A stretch of 32,085 nucleotides of DNA, from positions 1 through 32,085 of the forward strand of contig JAUXWY010000440.1 in assembly GCA_030681235.1 (NCBI GenBank), in the 5' to 3' direction. Made by a program: the position numbers and the translations under genes. Each line of letters begins with the position of its first letter. Position 1 is the first letter of the stretch. Shown here piece by piece: positions 1 to 8,038 of the stretch. Under the pieces are notes generated by a model. That model saw only the letters and a list, made by a program, of their open reading frames with translations. It did no database searches and was not told where the DNA came from. This DNA comes from Pirellulaceae bacterium. Its GTDB lineage: Bacteria > Planctomycetota > Planctomycetia > Pirellulales > Pirellulaceae.

Positions 1-812
1 CCGCCGTTCGCTTGCTGGAAATTTCCCAAGAAGATGACGTTGGCCCGAACGAATTCGCAGCTCCGATCTTGATGGATCCCGGCCTGACGGCCCAGGTCTT
101 GCAGTACGTCAACTCGGCTTACTTCGGTTTCCAACAAAAAATATCCAGCGTTCAATTAGCGGTCAACTTGGTCGGATACAAGACCATCAAGAACTTCGTT
201 TTGTGGAAGGCGTTGCAGAACATTATTCAACCGCCGGCGTCCAGCGAATTCTCGCTGAATCTGCTGTGGCAAGATTCGCTCCGCCGCGCGATCTTTGCTC
301 GCAACTTCGCCGAGAAGTGTCATCATGAAGCACCCGAGGAAGTTTTTGCGGGGGCCTTGATGCAAGACTTGGCCATACCGCTGTTGATGAATCAGCGACC
401 AAAGGACTACGAAAAACTCTTGAAGACGTCGCGTGTTGAACACCGACGCTTGCACGAATTGGAAGAAGATAACTTCGGATGGAACCACGCCGAGATTGGC
501 GCGATGCTTTGTGAACGTTGGAATTTTCCACCAGAGTTGGTCAGCATGATTCGGCAACATCTGGTGCCCACCAGTTCGTTCGACGAGACAAACTCCGAGC
601 GAATCGTAACCGTGGCGGCTCTCTTGCCAACGGAATCAGCGCCCCATTGGCACGAACAAGCACGCTTGGAAAAATGTTTACGGATGTTGATCCCCAGCGT
701 GAAGGCGCAAGAATTGTACTACCGTACGGATCATGATTTCCTGCAACTGGCTCCTTCGATCAACCTCAGTCCGAACTGCCGCTCCCTGGTTCAATGGTCC
801 CAACCCAACTAA
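1..812 (+). CDS. HDOD-domain signalling protein, 5'-truncated by window edge
   Basis: The reading frame is open from the first base, and the first residues (AVRLLEIS) already lie inside the usual start of an HDOD domain, so the true start is upstream of the window; a TTG at 12 is only the first possible start codon inside it. HDOD domains are HD-superfamily relatives that usually lack phosphodiesterase metal ligands and act in signalling, often in motility, cell-cycle or c-di-GMP circuits. Visible signatures are the helix pair around DPGLTAQVLQYVNSAYFG, the segment SSVQLAVNLVGYKTIKNFVL, and a later HAEIGAMLCERWNFP stretch followed by IRQHL, as in HDOD proteins. No fused receiver or GGDEF domain is visible, but the missing N-terminus could hold one. 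A weak hairpin with a T-run lies about 120 bases after the stop. The family call is firm; the pathway is unknown. Confidence 0.85.
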   Translation, partial: AVRLLEISQEDDVGPNEFAAPILMDPGLTAQVLQYVNSAYFGFQQKISSVQLAVNLVGYKTIKNFVLWKALQNIIQPPASSEFSLNLLWQDSLRRAIFARNFAEKCHHEAPEEVFAGALMQDLAIPLLMNQRPKDYEKLLKTSRVEHRRLHELEEDNFGWNHAEIGAMLCERWNFPPELVSMIRQHLVPTSSFDETNSERIVTVAALLPTESAPHWHEQARLEKCLRMLIPSVKAQELYYRTDHDFLQLAPSINLSPNCRSLVQWSQPN

Positions 813-1149
813 ATCATCTGATTTCGTCCGGTGGATCCTCAGGCGATTGGATACGAGATGCCCGTGAAACTCCTTGGGTCAAACAGGCGCTTCGATCGAT
901 AACGCGAGTTCCCCTGTGCGGGCAGCGAATTGCCGCTTGTAATGATTGGGGCGGCTTTTTCGGCCTAGTCAACGCGAACTGACCGGGAATCCTGATCTAA
1001 TTTACCTAAATTCTTGTCGTTTCTTGCGGAAGCAACTAACATATAGCTGGCTGGGGACTTTTCCTATCCAAATAACCCAGTTTGAGTTCCACTCAATATT
1101 ACAAGAACCGGCGCGACCAGAGCCGCGCAGTGTGAGGAGTTTGTTCACG
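813..1149. other. intergenic region, 337 bases, no gene seen
   Basis: Between the HDOD gene and the DUF1598 gene. Apart from the weak hairpin at 932-960 I see no gene, tRNA or repeat. No convincing -35/-10 pair was found; the AT-richer stretch around 1000-1100 is the likeliest place for the DUF1598 promoter. An open frame continues upstream of the chosen start at 1150, but the signal peptide and ribosome binding site argue against using it. Confidence 0.6.
932..960 (+). terminator. possible weak intrinsic terminator after the HDOD gene
   Basis: GCCGC at 932-936 pairs with GCGGC at 951-955, directly followed by TTTTT at 956-960. The stem is only 5 bp, perhaps 7 with wobble pairs, and the loop is long (14 nt), so this is a modest candidate. 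It lies 120 bases past the HDOD stop and before the next gene. Confidence 0.35.
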
Positions 1150-2529
1150 ATGAAATGGTCATTGGTGAAGTTGGCGTTGGTTTGTTTCCTCGGCCTCGCA
1201 ATGTCGGGAATGGCGTCGTCCGTTTTGGCGCAAGGTGGTGGCGGTGGTGACCCACCGCAAGGCGGTATTAAAGTTGACGCGGCGGGCATCCTTCAAAATC
1301 GGACGATGACGGACCCAACCGGTCAGTTGAATCGTCAGCGTGCCACGCAGGCAATGGCCTCGATGAACCGGGAATTGGCCGCTTCAAGCCAACTTCGCAA
1401 GGTTTCGCTTTCTCGGTTGCAGCGCGAAATTGGCCGCCGTTTGGCGAGTGGGGAAGACATTCCTAATGACATGTTGTACTTGGCCGGTCTGACCCAGGTC
1501 ACCCACGTATTCTGTTACCCAGAATCCGGTGACATCGTGTTGGCTGGTCCAGCCGAAGGTTTTTTCCAAGACGCAGACGGCCACATTCGCGGTGTCCACA
1601 CGGGTCGCCCAACCGTTCAACTACAGGACTTGTTGGCCGCGTTGCGAGCTTATCCGCAAAATGGTGCTGGTGTTCATGAAATTGGTTGCACCATCGACCC
1701 AACGGCCGAAGGTTTGGCTCGGATGCAACAGTTTGCTTCGTCAGTCACCATGACTTCGCCCGCGCAAACTCCCGCGATTGCCGAAGGCGTTCGAACCGCC
1801 TTAGGGATGCAAACCGTGAAAGTCATGGGCGTTCCGGCCAACACCCACTTTGGTCATGTTTTGGTCGAAGCCGACTACCGCATGAAGTTGTACGGCTTGG
1901 GCTTGAATCGCTTGCCAGGTTTGGTCTCGTACGTAGACAAGATTCGCACCGGGTCGAAGAACGCATTGGTCCGATGGTTCTTTGCTCCGAGCTATGAATC
2001 CGTGCTGGTCTCTGAAAATGATTTGGCAGCCACCTTGGTTGGCGGTTCTGTCGAGTTGATGACGGAAGAAGAAAGCGTCGACCAATTTGGCAATCGCGAA
2101 GCGAATCGCAAGAAAGCCAACAAAGCCAGCGTCGCGTTCTGCAATTCATTCACGAAAAACTACGACTCGATTGCGGCAGCTGACCCGGTCTTCGGCGAGT
2201 TGAAGAACTGCATGGACTTGGCAGTCCTGGCGGCTTTCATGCAAACCAAGGACTACTACGGGCTCAGCGGCTTGACTTTGGATGTCCTGGCCGATGAAAA
2301 CAAGTTGTCGATCAAGACTCTCAACACCGTCAAGCAAGTTGAATCGGTAGTGACTGCGGTCTTCCGCAACAACCAACTGATCACCCCAGTCAGTGGCGGA
2401 GTGGTGGTGTATCCGTTGGAACAGGTCCAAGGCGACAAGGTATCCGTGGACACGTCCGGTAAGAACGAACAATTGCGAGATGAAGTTAAAATGTCAAACT
2501 TGCAAGAAGGTCAATGGTGGTGGGACTAA
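1150..2529 (+). CDS. exported DUF1598 protein (planctomycete-specific family)
   Basis: A 459-residue protein. The ATG at 1150 is chosen because it opens a clear Sec signal peptide (MKWSLVKLALVCFLG..., likely cut near SVLA/Q, residues 27-28) and has a GAGGAG-like ribosome binding site about 12 bases upstream; the frame could extend to 946 but that part is not protein-like. After the signal comes a Gly-rich linker, then a globular region with short motifs such as MLYLAGLTQVTHVF, YPESGDIVLAGPAEGF, RPTVQLQDLLAALR and MKLYGLGLNRLPGL, which I associate with DUF1598, a family described from Rhodopirellula and relatives. The function is unknown; export is inferred from the signal peptide. It ends just before two hairpins, so it is probably monocistronic. 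The mature part holds very few cysteines. Confidence 0.8.
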   Translation: MKWSLVKLALVCFLGLAMSGMASSVLAQGGGGGDPPQGGIKVDAAGILQNRTMTDPTGQLNRQRATQAMASMNRELAASSQLRKVSLSRLQREIGRRLASGEDIPNDMLYLAGLTQVTHVFCYPESGDIVLAGPAEGFFQDADGHIRGVHTGRPTVQLQDLLAALRAYPQNGAGVHEIGCTIDPTAEGLARMQQFASSVTMTSPAQTPAIAEGVRTALGMQTVKVMGVPANTHFGHVLVEADYRMKLYGLGLNRLPGLVSYVDKIRTGSKNALVRWFFAPSYESVLVSENDLAATLVGGSVELMTEEESVDQFGNREANRKKANKASVAFCNSFTKNYDSIAAADPVFGELKNCMDLAVLAAFMQTKDYYGLSGLTLDVLADENKLSIKTLNTVKQVESVVTAVFRNNQLITPVSGGVVVYPLEQVQGDKVSVDTSGKNEQLRDEVKMSNLQEGQWWWD

Positions 2530-2534
2530 CACTT

Positions 2535-2573
2535 CGTGTTGACCGTTCAACGAAGCCGTTGATCGTCAACACG
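2535..2573. repeat. inverted repeat just after the DUF1598 gene
   Basis: CGTGTTGAC at 2535-2543 is perfectly complementary to GTCAACACG at 2565-2573, and an inner pair CAACG/CGTTG nests inside. It has no T-run of its own and lies directly upstream of the stronger terminator at 2591, so it may protect the mRNA 3' end. Confidence 0.6.
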
Positions 2574-2590
2574 ATATGAAAAACAACCGA

Positions 2591-2625
2591 CGCCCCCGAT
2601 TCGGAAACGAAGCGGGGGCGTTTTC
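2591..2625. terminator. strong intrinsic terminator, probably bidirectional
   Basis: A 13-bp stem with one mismatch (CGCCCCCGATTCG with CGAAGCGGGGGCG) closes a GAAA tetraloop and is followed by TTTTCGTT on the plus strand. On the minus strand the same hairpin is followed, after about eight bases, by TTTTT. It separates the convergent DUF1598 gene (+) and the thioredoxin-like gene (-) and can serve both. Confidence 0.85.
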
Positions 2626-2654
2626 GTTGATGGAAGTGGTGGAAGTTAAAACCG

Positions 2655-4007
2655 TTATTCTTGATCCGCCTTGGCGGTCACATCGCGGATCATCTTCAGG
2701 TACCGATCGCTGTCTTGCTTGAATCGGTCGCGATTGGCTTCATTCGCAAACAAGACGATCGCGGGCTGACCGGGTACCGTCTCACAGAAAACTCCGAACC
2801 TGCGTTTCCCAGGTTGCAGTCGGTTCTCTTGCGCCATGATGACCGGATCGAAACCGCCCAGTAGCGGGCTCCACTGATCGGGTGCAGACAAAAAACGATC
2901 CATCGCGGCTTGATCTGCAAACAGATACAACACACCGCGATGGTAGCAGCCGACGCTTTGATTGCCTTTCACCCATTTCTGACTCGACAACAGGGTCACT
3001 GGACAATAACTCTCCAGACCAATCGGTGCCGACTCGGGTGCGACATTGGCAGTTACTTGCTGAACGTAATGGTCGTTTGGAATCGTGGTGGGAACTTTGC
3101 GAGTTGCCAATCCGGCAGCTGGCAGTTCCGTTTCTTGATAGAATGCGTTGGCACTTCGATCGGATTGGCCCAACGTTGGCAATTGGCCCGATGTTGGCAA
3201 TTGGCCATTGCGGGGCCGAGCCATCGGCGGCTGGCTTCCAGTAAAGGGATTCGAAATCGCGGGTAGTTCCGTGCGTGGCTGGTAACCGGCGACCGGGAAG
3301 TTGGTCTCGGGTCCCGTGTGGCTTGGGGCTTGTCGTTGCAGATGGTTGCCATTGGCGAATTCTGACGGCGATGTCGCCGCCGTTTGCCGAACATTGGCCG
3401 GCGGCAACGTCCCATCAAATGGGGTTACGGCCCGAGGATTGGAGGGCCACGCGGCTGTGGTACCGGCCTGAGCGGCTTGATCGCCATAAAACGGCGACCG
3501 ATTCCGATCGTCTTGTTGCTCGCGAACCAAGCCAGACATCGCAGCCACGACTTCTTGCGAGCGAGGGCTGGTCTGGGCGGCAAAATTGACTCCCATCTTC
3601 AGCATGTCGACGTACGCGGAAGCGCTGGACGGGCTCATTCGCCGGTAGGCAACCTGTCCATCCGGGGTCAAAACAACATCGTGGGGAATTCGATTCACTT
3701 GAAATTGCTGGGTTAGCTTGGCTTGTTGTTTGGTGTCGATCTTTACCGCCACGAAACTTTCGTTGATTGATTGGGCGACTCGAGGATCTGTAAAGACAAA
3801 CTGTTCGAGATTCCGGCACGGTCCACAATCGTCCGAACCAAAATGCAGTAGAATTGGCTTTTTCTCAGCGGCAGCCCGTTCTTTGGCCTGTTCGATCGAC
3901 TTGCACCATTGGACCGTTTGGCCCATCACTGGCAAACCATTCACAGCCAGGGCCAAAGCTGCCCAAATAACCATCTGACAGGCTAAGGAAGTTCGCGAAA
4001 GTCTCAT
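2655..4007 (-). CDS. exported thioredoxin-fold protein with C-terminal YHS-like region
   Basis: A 450-residue protein from the ATG at 4007, which opens a signal peptide (hydrophobic core VIWAALALAVNGLP, residues 13-26); a GTG at 4025 would add six residues before it. Residues about 33-140 form a thioredoxin-like domain with the redox motif CGPC at 61-64 and a cis-proline candidate at P108 (NRIPHD). Residues about 150-330 are a low-complexity linker rich in P, Q, S and T, with a short GQLPTSGQLPTLGQ repeat. Residues about 334-440 hold YCPVTL..., a YxxGxxYxFA-type stretch and DRFLSAP, resembling YHS-type metal-binding modules, with a second degenerate copy (GVFCETV..., NRDRFKQDSDRY). The likely role is periplasmic thiol-disulfide or metal handling. 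It is the last gene of the minus-strand run from 7930; the 114-base gap upstream may hold its own promoter. The thioredoxin call is strong, the YHS call tentative. Confidence 0.8.
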   Translation of the reverse strand: MRLSRTSLACQMVIWAALALAVNGLPVMGQTVQWCKSIEQAKERAAAEKKPILLHFGSDDCGPCRNLEQFVFTDPRVAQSINESFVAVKIDTKQQAKLTQQFQVNRIPHDVVLTPDGQVAYRRMSPSSASAYVDMLKMGVNFAAQTSPRSQEVVAAMSGLVREQQDDRNRSPFYGDQAAQAGTTAAWPSNPRAVTPFDGTLPPANVRQTAATSPSEFANGNHLQRQAPSHTGPETNFPVAGYQPRTELPAISNPFTGSQPPMARPRNGQLPTSGQLPTLGQSDRSANAFYQETELPAAGLATRKVPTTIPNDHYVQQVTANVAPESAPIGLESYCPVTLLSSQKWVKGNQSVGCYHRGVLYLFADQAAMDRFLSAPDQWSPLLGGFDPVIMAQENRLQPGKRRFGVFCETVPGQPAIVLFANEANRDRFKQDSDRYLKMIRDVTAKADQE

Positions 4008-4122
4008 AGCATTGCCACAATTCACAGGAAAAACGCCGTGGTTGAAAACTCAACACCGCCTCTTTCCAGGAATCGGCCGCTGACCGCAGGTCGGATTAGC
4101 TAAACTTTAGCGATTGTAGGGA

Positions 4123-5415
4123 CTATTCAGGTGCAATACAAAACAGGTGCGTTTCGCCGCGAATCAGAATCGAATCGCCGAAAGGCACTGGGCTACCGAC
4201 GATGTCCTGCTGCATTTCGTTTTCCGCTAGCAGCTTTACGGAGCGGCCTTCGATCTCGCTCACAAAGGCGGCCCCGTCCTCGCGAATGGCGTATAGATAC
4301 GATCCCAACAGCAACGGCGAGGCATAAAAATTGGCTCTTGCCGGCGGATACTTTTCCTTCCAGATCGTTTGGCCGGTCTGCGGGTCCAAACATTCGACAT
4401 CGCCACGGTCGCCCAGGACAATCACGTTCCTTCCATGAACGAGAGGGGTCGGGACAAAGGCTCCAATATCGTCGCGTGCCCACACATGATTGCTCTTGGT
4501 CACATCTCCTTGTCCATCCAACCGAACACCGAACAGGCGTGGAGTCCCGCGATCGGCTCGGCCGTACGCAACAACGACCATATCCCCGACAACCACCGGT
4601 GAGGCGATCGTGGGCCACAATTCATTTTTCTCGGCGTTGAAGTTTCCACATGACCAGACCAACTTTCCATCCAACGCTCGGTGGATCGTTATTTGTTCGG
4701 CACCCCAAGTCAATATCGACTCCTCTTGATCGTATTGAATCACAATGGGCGTCGAATACCCGTGATCGCATTCGCGTGGCGTTTCGTAATTTCGAGCGAC
4801 CTTCCAAGCCAACTCTCCCGTCGATTTGTCAAAAGCCGCCAGCCAAGAATCTCGTTCGTCCATCCGAGCCATAATGACATGCCGCTCGGTCAAGATCGGC
4901 GACGTTCCATGATCCCAGTACAAAGACTCGCGGCCATATTTTTCGACCAGATTCACTTGCCAGCGTTTGGCGCCTTGCATGTCCCCAGAGGCCAGTGTTC
5001 CGCTTTTGAAATAGACGAAGACATTTTGGCCATCGGAAATCGGCGAGGCATTGGCGCCTGACCCTCGGCGATGTTTCCCCGGTTTTTCGGCACCAAAGAC
5101 CGTTTGAAATTGTTGCTGCCCGTCCGCGTCCAGGCACAATAGTCCGTCAACGCCGTTGATCGGCACCGTCAGGAAAATCCGCCCGTCGACGACAATCGGA
5201 GTCGAGCTTCCCTTGCCGGGCAAGGCAACTTTCCACCGAAATCGTTCGCCGCCAAACTTCAACACTTTGGGGCCCGACGCCAACGCCCTCGTCCCATCAG
5301 CCCCACGCCAATTCGTCCAATTCAAACGGTTCGACTTTGCGTCGTCATCGTGGGCCATACCGGAGCCAAACGCACACGCCACCACAACCAAGCCGCATTG
5401 CCAAATACGTCGCAT
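4123..5415 (-). CDS. exported PQQ-like beta-propeller protein
   Basis: A 430-residue protein. The ATG at 5415 is chosen over one at 5490 because it opens a signal peptide (MRRIWQCGLVVVACAFG) and has GGAG seven bases upstream; the longer start would overlap the preceding gene. The mature part opens with NWTNWRGADGT and RWKVALPGKGSSTPIV, the usual entry of planctomycete PQQ-like/WD-type propellers, and continues with blade motifs such as GLLCLDADGQQQFQT, LAAFDKSTGELAWKV and VECLDPQTGQTIWKE. Such proteins are often named as BamB-like or PQQ-repeat proteins; most do not bind PQQ and act as protein-binding scaffolds. It starts 26 bases after the stop of the PDZ lipoprotein, so it is co-transcribed with it. 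It is paralogous in architecture to the propeller at 25180-26586. Confidence 0.88.
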   Translation of the reverse strand: MRRIWQCGLVVVACAFGSGMAHDDDAKSNRLNWTNWRGADGTRALASGPKVLKFGGERFRWKVALPGKGSSTPIVVDGRIFLTVPINGVDGLLCLDADGQQQFQTVFGAEKPGKHRRGSGANASPISDGQNVFVYFKSGTLASGDMQGAKRWQVNLVEKYGRESLYWDHGTSPILTERHVIMARMDERDSWLAAFDKSTGELAWKVARNYETPRECDHGYSTPIVIQYDQEESILTWGAEQITIHRALDGKLVWSCGNFNAEKNELWPTIASPVVVGDMVVVAYGRADRGTPRLFGVRLDGQGDVTKSNHVWARDDIGAFVPTPLVHGRNVIVLGDRGDVECLDPQTGQTIWKEKYPPARANFYASPLLLGSYLYAIREDGAAFVSEIEGRSVKLLAENEMQQDIVGSPVPFGDSILIRGETHLFCIAPE

Positions 5416-5441
5416 GAAAATTCTCCAAACGAGGGGAATGA

Positions 5442-6371
5442 TTAGGGTTGATTTTCCACCAACTCCCAGAGCCTCTGCACTTCTGAACACGCAGACTTGA
5501 TATCGTGGATTGAATAATTCAAAGTTCGATCGGCTTCTTGGACGATCAGAATCCGCTCGCCCTGGTCGTTCTTCCCGAACCTCACCACTCGCTCCAGAAT
5601 CAGTTGCTCGGTCGATTGGTCGTTGCGAGGCGAGTTCGCTCCGGACGCATTATCGACCAACAAGATCGGTTGGACAATAAACACCCGCAACCTTTCGGCG
5701 ACTTGGTCTTCGGCTCGGGGCATGTCGACCATCCCGTCCGGGTCATCTTCAGCCAGCATCGTGTACTGAACAATTTGCCCGTTCGCTAAGATCTCAATCA
5801 GTTGCGGAATGATCTCCACTTCCAATCGCTTGGTTTTCCGAATCACGGTTAATCGACAGGAGCGGGAACCCGCCTCCGCAATCAACGCACACAACCGCTT
5901 TTCACAGGCTAGATCCCGGCCATTGAATTGGCAAATCAGATCGGAAGGATTCAGAAAACCGTCCGACGGTGCGCCCTTAACAACTTCCTTGACGACCAAT
6001 CCACACTGCAATTCAAATTGGTCTAAAAGCACTCGCGGGGCTCGCTCCGCCTGAATTCCCAGCCACAACTTTCGGCGCGTCACGCCCGGGGAACCTGGAG
6101 CTTGGGTGCCTGAGTTTGAACCGGCCGGGCAATCCCGATCCACCAGGATCAACTTGTTCGTGCCATTTTCTGTCGACGTGTATTCCACAGGCGCTTGGCT
6201 GCGGGATTCAGGTCCTGTGGCCGCAACTTTCGGCTCCACCGTTCGCTTCGGAACGGTTTCCGAATCGCCATCGCAGCCCGTCAGGCACAACGTCACAGCA
6301 ACCGCTGCGAAACGAATCGCGTGCAAGCGTGGCAACAGTGGAAAATCGATCGATCGCTTATTGAAAATCAT
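5442..6371 (-). CDS. PDZ-domain lipoprotein
   Basis: A 309-residue protein with a lipoprotein signal peptide: basic start, hydrophobic core FAAVAVTLCL, and lipobox LTGC with C33 as the lipidated residue. A variable linker follows to about residue 100. Residues about 101-190 form a PDZ domain (KLWLGIQAER, GLVVKEVVKGAPSDGFLNPSDLI, FNGRD). The remaining C-terminal 120 residues look globular but are not recognised. No protease domain is present, so it would bind peptides or protein C-termini rather than cleave them. Its ATG at 6371 lies 14 bases inside the end of the upstream anti-sigma candidate, a classic coupled overlap, which ties it to the sigma-factor unit. A sensing role for envelope stress is inference. 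Confidence 0.82.
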   Translation of the reverse strand: MIFNKRSIDFPLLPRLHAIRFAAVAVTLCLTGCDGDSETVPKRTVEPKVAATGPESRSQAPVEYTSTENGTNKLILVDRDCPAGSNSGTQAPGSPGVTRRKLWLGIQAERAPRVLLDQFELQCGLVVKEVVKGAPSDGFLNPSDLICQFNGRDLACEKRLCALIAEAGSRSCRLTVIRKTKRLEVEIIPQLIEILANGQIVQYTMLAEDDPDGMVDMPRAEDQVAERLRVFIVQPILLVDNASGANSPRNDQSTEQLILERVVRFGKNDQGERILIVQEADRTLNYSIHDIKSACSEVQRLWELVENQP

Positions 6372-7164
6372 GGGTCACGTATTGATAGTCGTCCACTGGA
6401 ACAATAATCTGCCGCCCGTCCGAAGTTCGATAAAATACAAACCGTCGTTGCCCACCCGCACGACCGGGCGACAGCGAAACCGGTTGGGATTGAATCGGCA
6501 TTCCCACCGCTTGGTCCGACGAACGTTCAAAAAGTTCGTGGCGCTGGTCGGCCGATAACTCCGCCAAGTAGTCTCGAAAAGACTCTCGGTCCATGATGAT
6601 TGAAGTTGAATTCGCCCCCGTTTCATCCACGGGCATTTCCCGCCAGATTCCGTTGAAAGCAAAAAACGTAAACACAACTCCCGCCGCAACTGCCAGAATC
6701 GGCACAAGCACCTGCCAATGACTACTTTTCCGCCCCAATCGATCCTGGGCCAGTGCATCATTTGCCAGTGCATCATTTGCCAGTGCATTACCTTGAGCGG
6801 GAGCGACCGGCGTCGAATTTACCCGTGCTGAATTTACCTGTGCCGGAACACCCTCGGAGTCCTTGCGTTTGGCCTTTGGACTCGACCGCAAGCTTGAGAA
6901 GCACTTTGTCAAAGCCTGCTCTTCCAAGAATGCCAAAGCGCACTCACGCCACAAAGTGGGAGTGGCTTCCATCGCCAACAACAAATCGCGGTACTGTTCA
7001 TCGCTCAGCCGATCGTCGACCAAACGCTGCCAGGTTAGAGTATCCACTGAATCGGCCAACTCGAACCCGAGCGGATCGAGCCCGCCGAGTTCGAGTTTCG
7101 GATACGCTACCTCGTCCGATCGGCGAGGAACCTCGTTGTTTCCCTCCGAATGATTGGGCGTCAT
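6358..7164 (-). CDS. single-pass membrane protein, candidate anti-sigma factor
   Basis: A 268-residue protein following the sigma gene by 163 bases. Residues about 42-90 form a helical segment (LTWQRLVDDRLSDEQYRDLL, then WRECALAFLEEQAL) typical of planctomycete proteins encoded beside ECF sigma factors. A polar linker with an ALAND repeat (about 127-139) leads to one membrane span at about 150-172, and the remainder would be periplasmic. This topology, cytoplasmic helical N-terminus, one span and external C-terminus, fits a membrane-tethered anti-sigma factor. No zinc-finger HxxxCxxC motif is visible, so it is not a classic ZAS protein. The stop overlaps the start of the PDZ lipoprotein gene. 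Function is inferred from position and topology. Confidence 0.7.
   Translation of the reverse strand: MTPNHSEGNNEVPRRSDEVAYPKLELGGLDPLGFELADSVDTLTWQRLVDDRLSDEQYRDLLLAMEATPTLWRECALAFLEEQALTKCFSSLRSSPKAKRKDSEGVPAQVNSARVNSTPVAPAQGNALANDALANDALAQDRLGRKSSHWQVLVPILAVAAGVVFTFFAFNGIWREMPVDETGANSTSIIMDRESFRDYLAELSADQRHELFERSSDQAVGMPIQSQPVSLSPGRAGGQRRFVFYRTSDGRQIIVPVDDYQYVTHDFQ
6749..6790 (-). repeat. 15-bp tandem repeat within the anti-sigma candidate
   Basis: The unit GCCAGTGCATCATTT (plus-strand reading) occurs at 6749-6763 and 6764-6778, with a partial third copy at 6779-6790. It encodes repeated ALAND in the linker before the membrane span, so slippage would change linker length without breaking the frame. 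Confidence 0.85.
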
Positions 7165-7327
7165 GATCTTATTTCCATCCGCGAGTCAGCCAGCGTGCTG
7201 CCTGCGACCCTTCAAAATTCGATAAATTGGCACCGCCAACATGGCGACGCTCTCCGGTTGGTTGCTGGAAAACCGTACAAACTTGCACAAAACTTGCTCG
7301 ATTTCCGTGATTTGGTTTGGCCCGACC

Positions 7328-7930
7328 CTATTCGTTGCCGTTTGGAAGTTCGCGTTTCTCGATCTCACGCCGCAAACGTTGGCGGGAACGGTGCAAACGA
7401 GCCTCGACAGCACTATGACTGATGCCCAACTGATCCGCGATTTGTCCGTAGCTCCAGTTCTCGGCGTACTTCATCAGCAAGATCTCGCGATCTTCCGCTT
7501 TCAATTCTGCCAACGCCGCTCGGACCGTCGCAGCTCGTTCGCGATCCAGCAACCAAGTCAACGGATCGAACGCCCCGTCGTCGGAATCGGTCGGAGTTTG
7601 GCGAGCGGCATATCGTTTGAGCAGATTGCGCTTTCTGCCCATTTTCCGTCGATAGAGCAGCGCTTGCCGGATCGCCAACTGATACAGCCACGAGCCCACT
7701 TTGGCCGGGTCGCGGATTGGAGCTGCTTGGCGAACTGCGGCCATTCCCACTTCTTGCAGGCATTCGTCGACGGCTTCCGCTTCGCCCAACCGCACGAACA
7801 ACAACCGCCTCAGCCAAGACAAGTTTTCTCGTAAGATTTGGTCCCAATCGAATGCAAACGGTACCGGCTCGGTCAATCCGGTTTCCCCGATCGCCAACAC
7901 AGTTTCGTTAGAATCAGGCCTAGAATTCAC
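7328..7930 (-). CDS. ECF-type RNA polymerase sigma factor (sigma-70 family)
   Basis: A 200-residue protein from a GTG at 7930. Residues about 27-105 resemble region 2 (LRRLLFVRLGEAEAVDECLQ, then GSWLYQLAIRQALLYRRK) and residues about 135-190 are region 4 with its helix-turn-helix (ILLMKYAENWSYGQIADQLG, then SAVEARLHRSRQRLRR). Regions 1 and 3 are absent, as in ECF factors. It heads the minus-strand run that continues with the anti-sigma candidate, PDZ lipoprotein, propeller and thioredoxin-like protein, so it probably controls them and distant envelope genes. The ribosome binding site before the GTG is weak. It is divergent from galM with 108 bases between, which should hold its promoter; ECF factors usually recognise their own promoter, but no clear site was identified. 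Confidence 0.9.
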   Translation of the reverse strand: MNSRPDSNETVLAIGETGLTEPVPFAFDWDQILRENLSWLRRLLFVRLGEAEAVDECLQEVGMAAVRQAAPIRDPAKVGSWLYQLAIRQALLYRRKMGRKRNLLKRYAARQTPTDSDDGAFDPLTWLLDRERAATVRAALAELKAEDREILLMKYAENWSYGQIADQLGISHSAVEARLHRSRQRLRREIEKRELPNGNE

Positions 7931-8038
7931 TGGAAGTCCACACGTGGCCAGCCCCGCATTGCCGCCTCATCATAACCGACTAGACTGTCCCGTGCACGCC
8001 ACGCAAATGTAACCTTTCCAGACCAGAGGCGGTCCGCC

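Noticed and set aside
946-1149. N-terminal extension of the DUF1598 protein
   Set aside because: It would bury the clear signal peptide and ribosome binding site at 1150.
7186-7327. Small minus-strand frame in the sigma to anti-sigma gap
   Set aside because: The 75-codon frame overlaps the sigma gene in another frame and shows no domain, signal or ribosome binding site.
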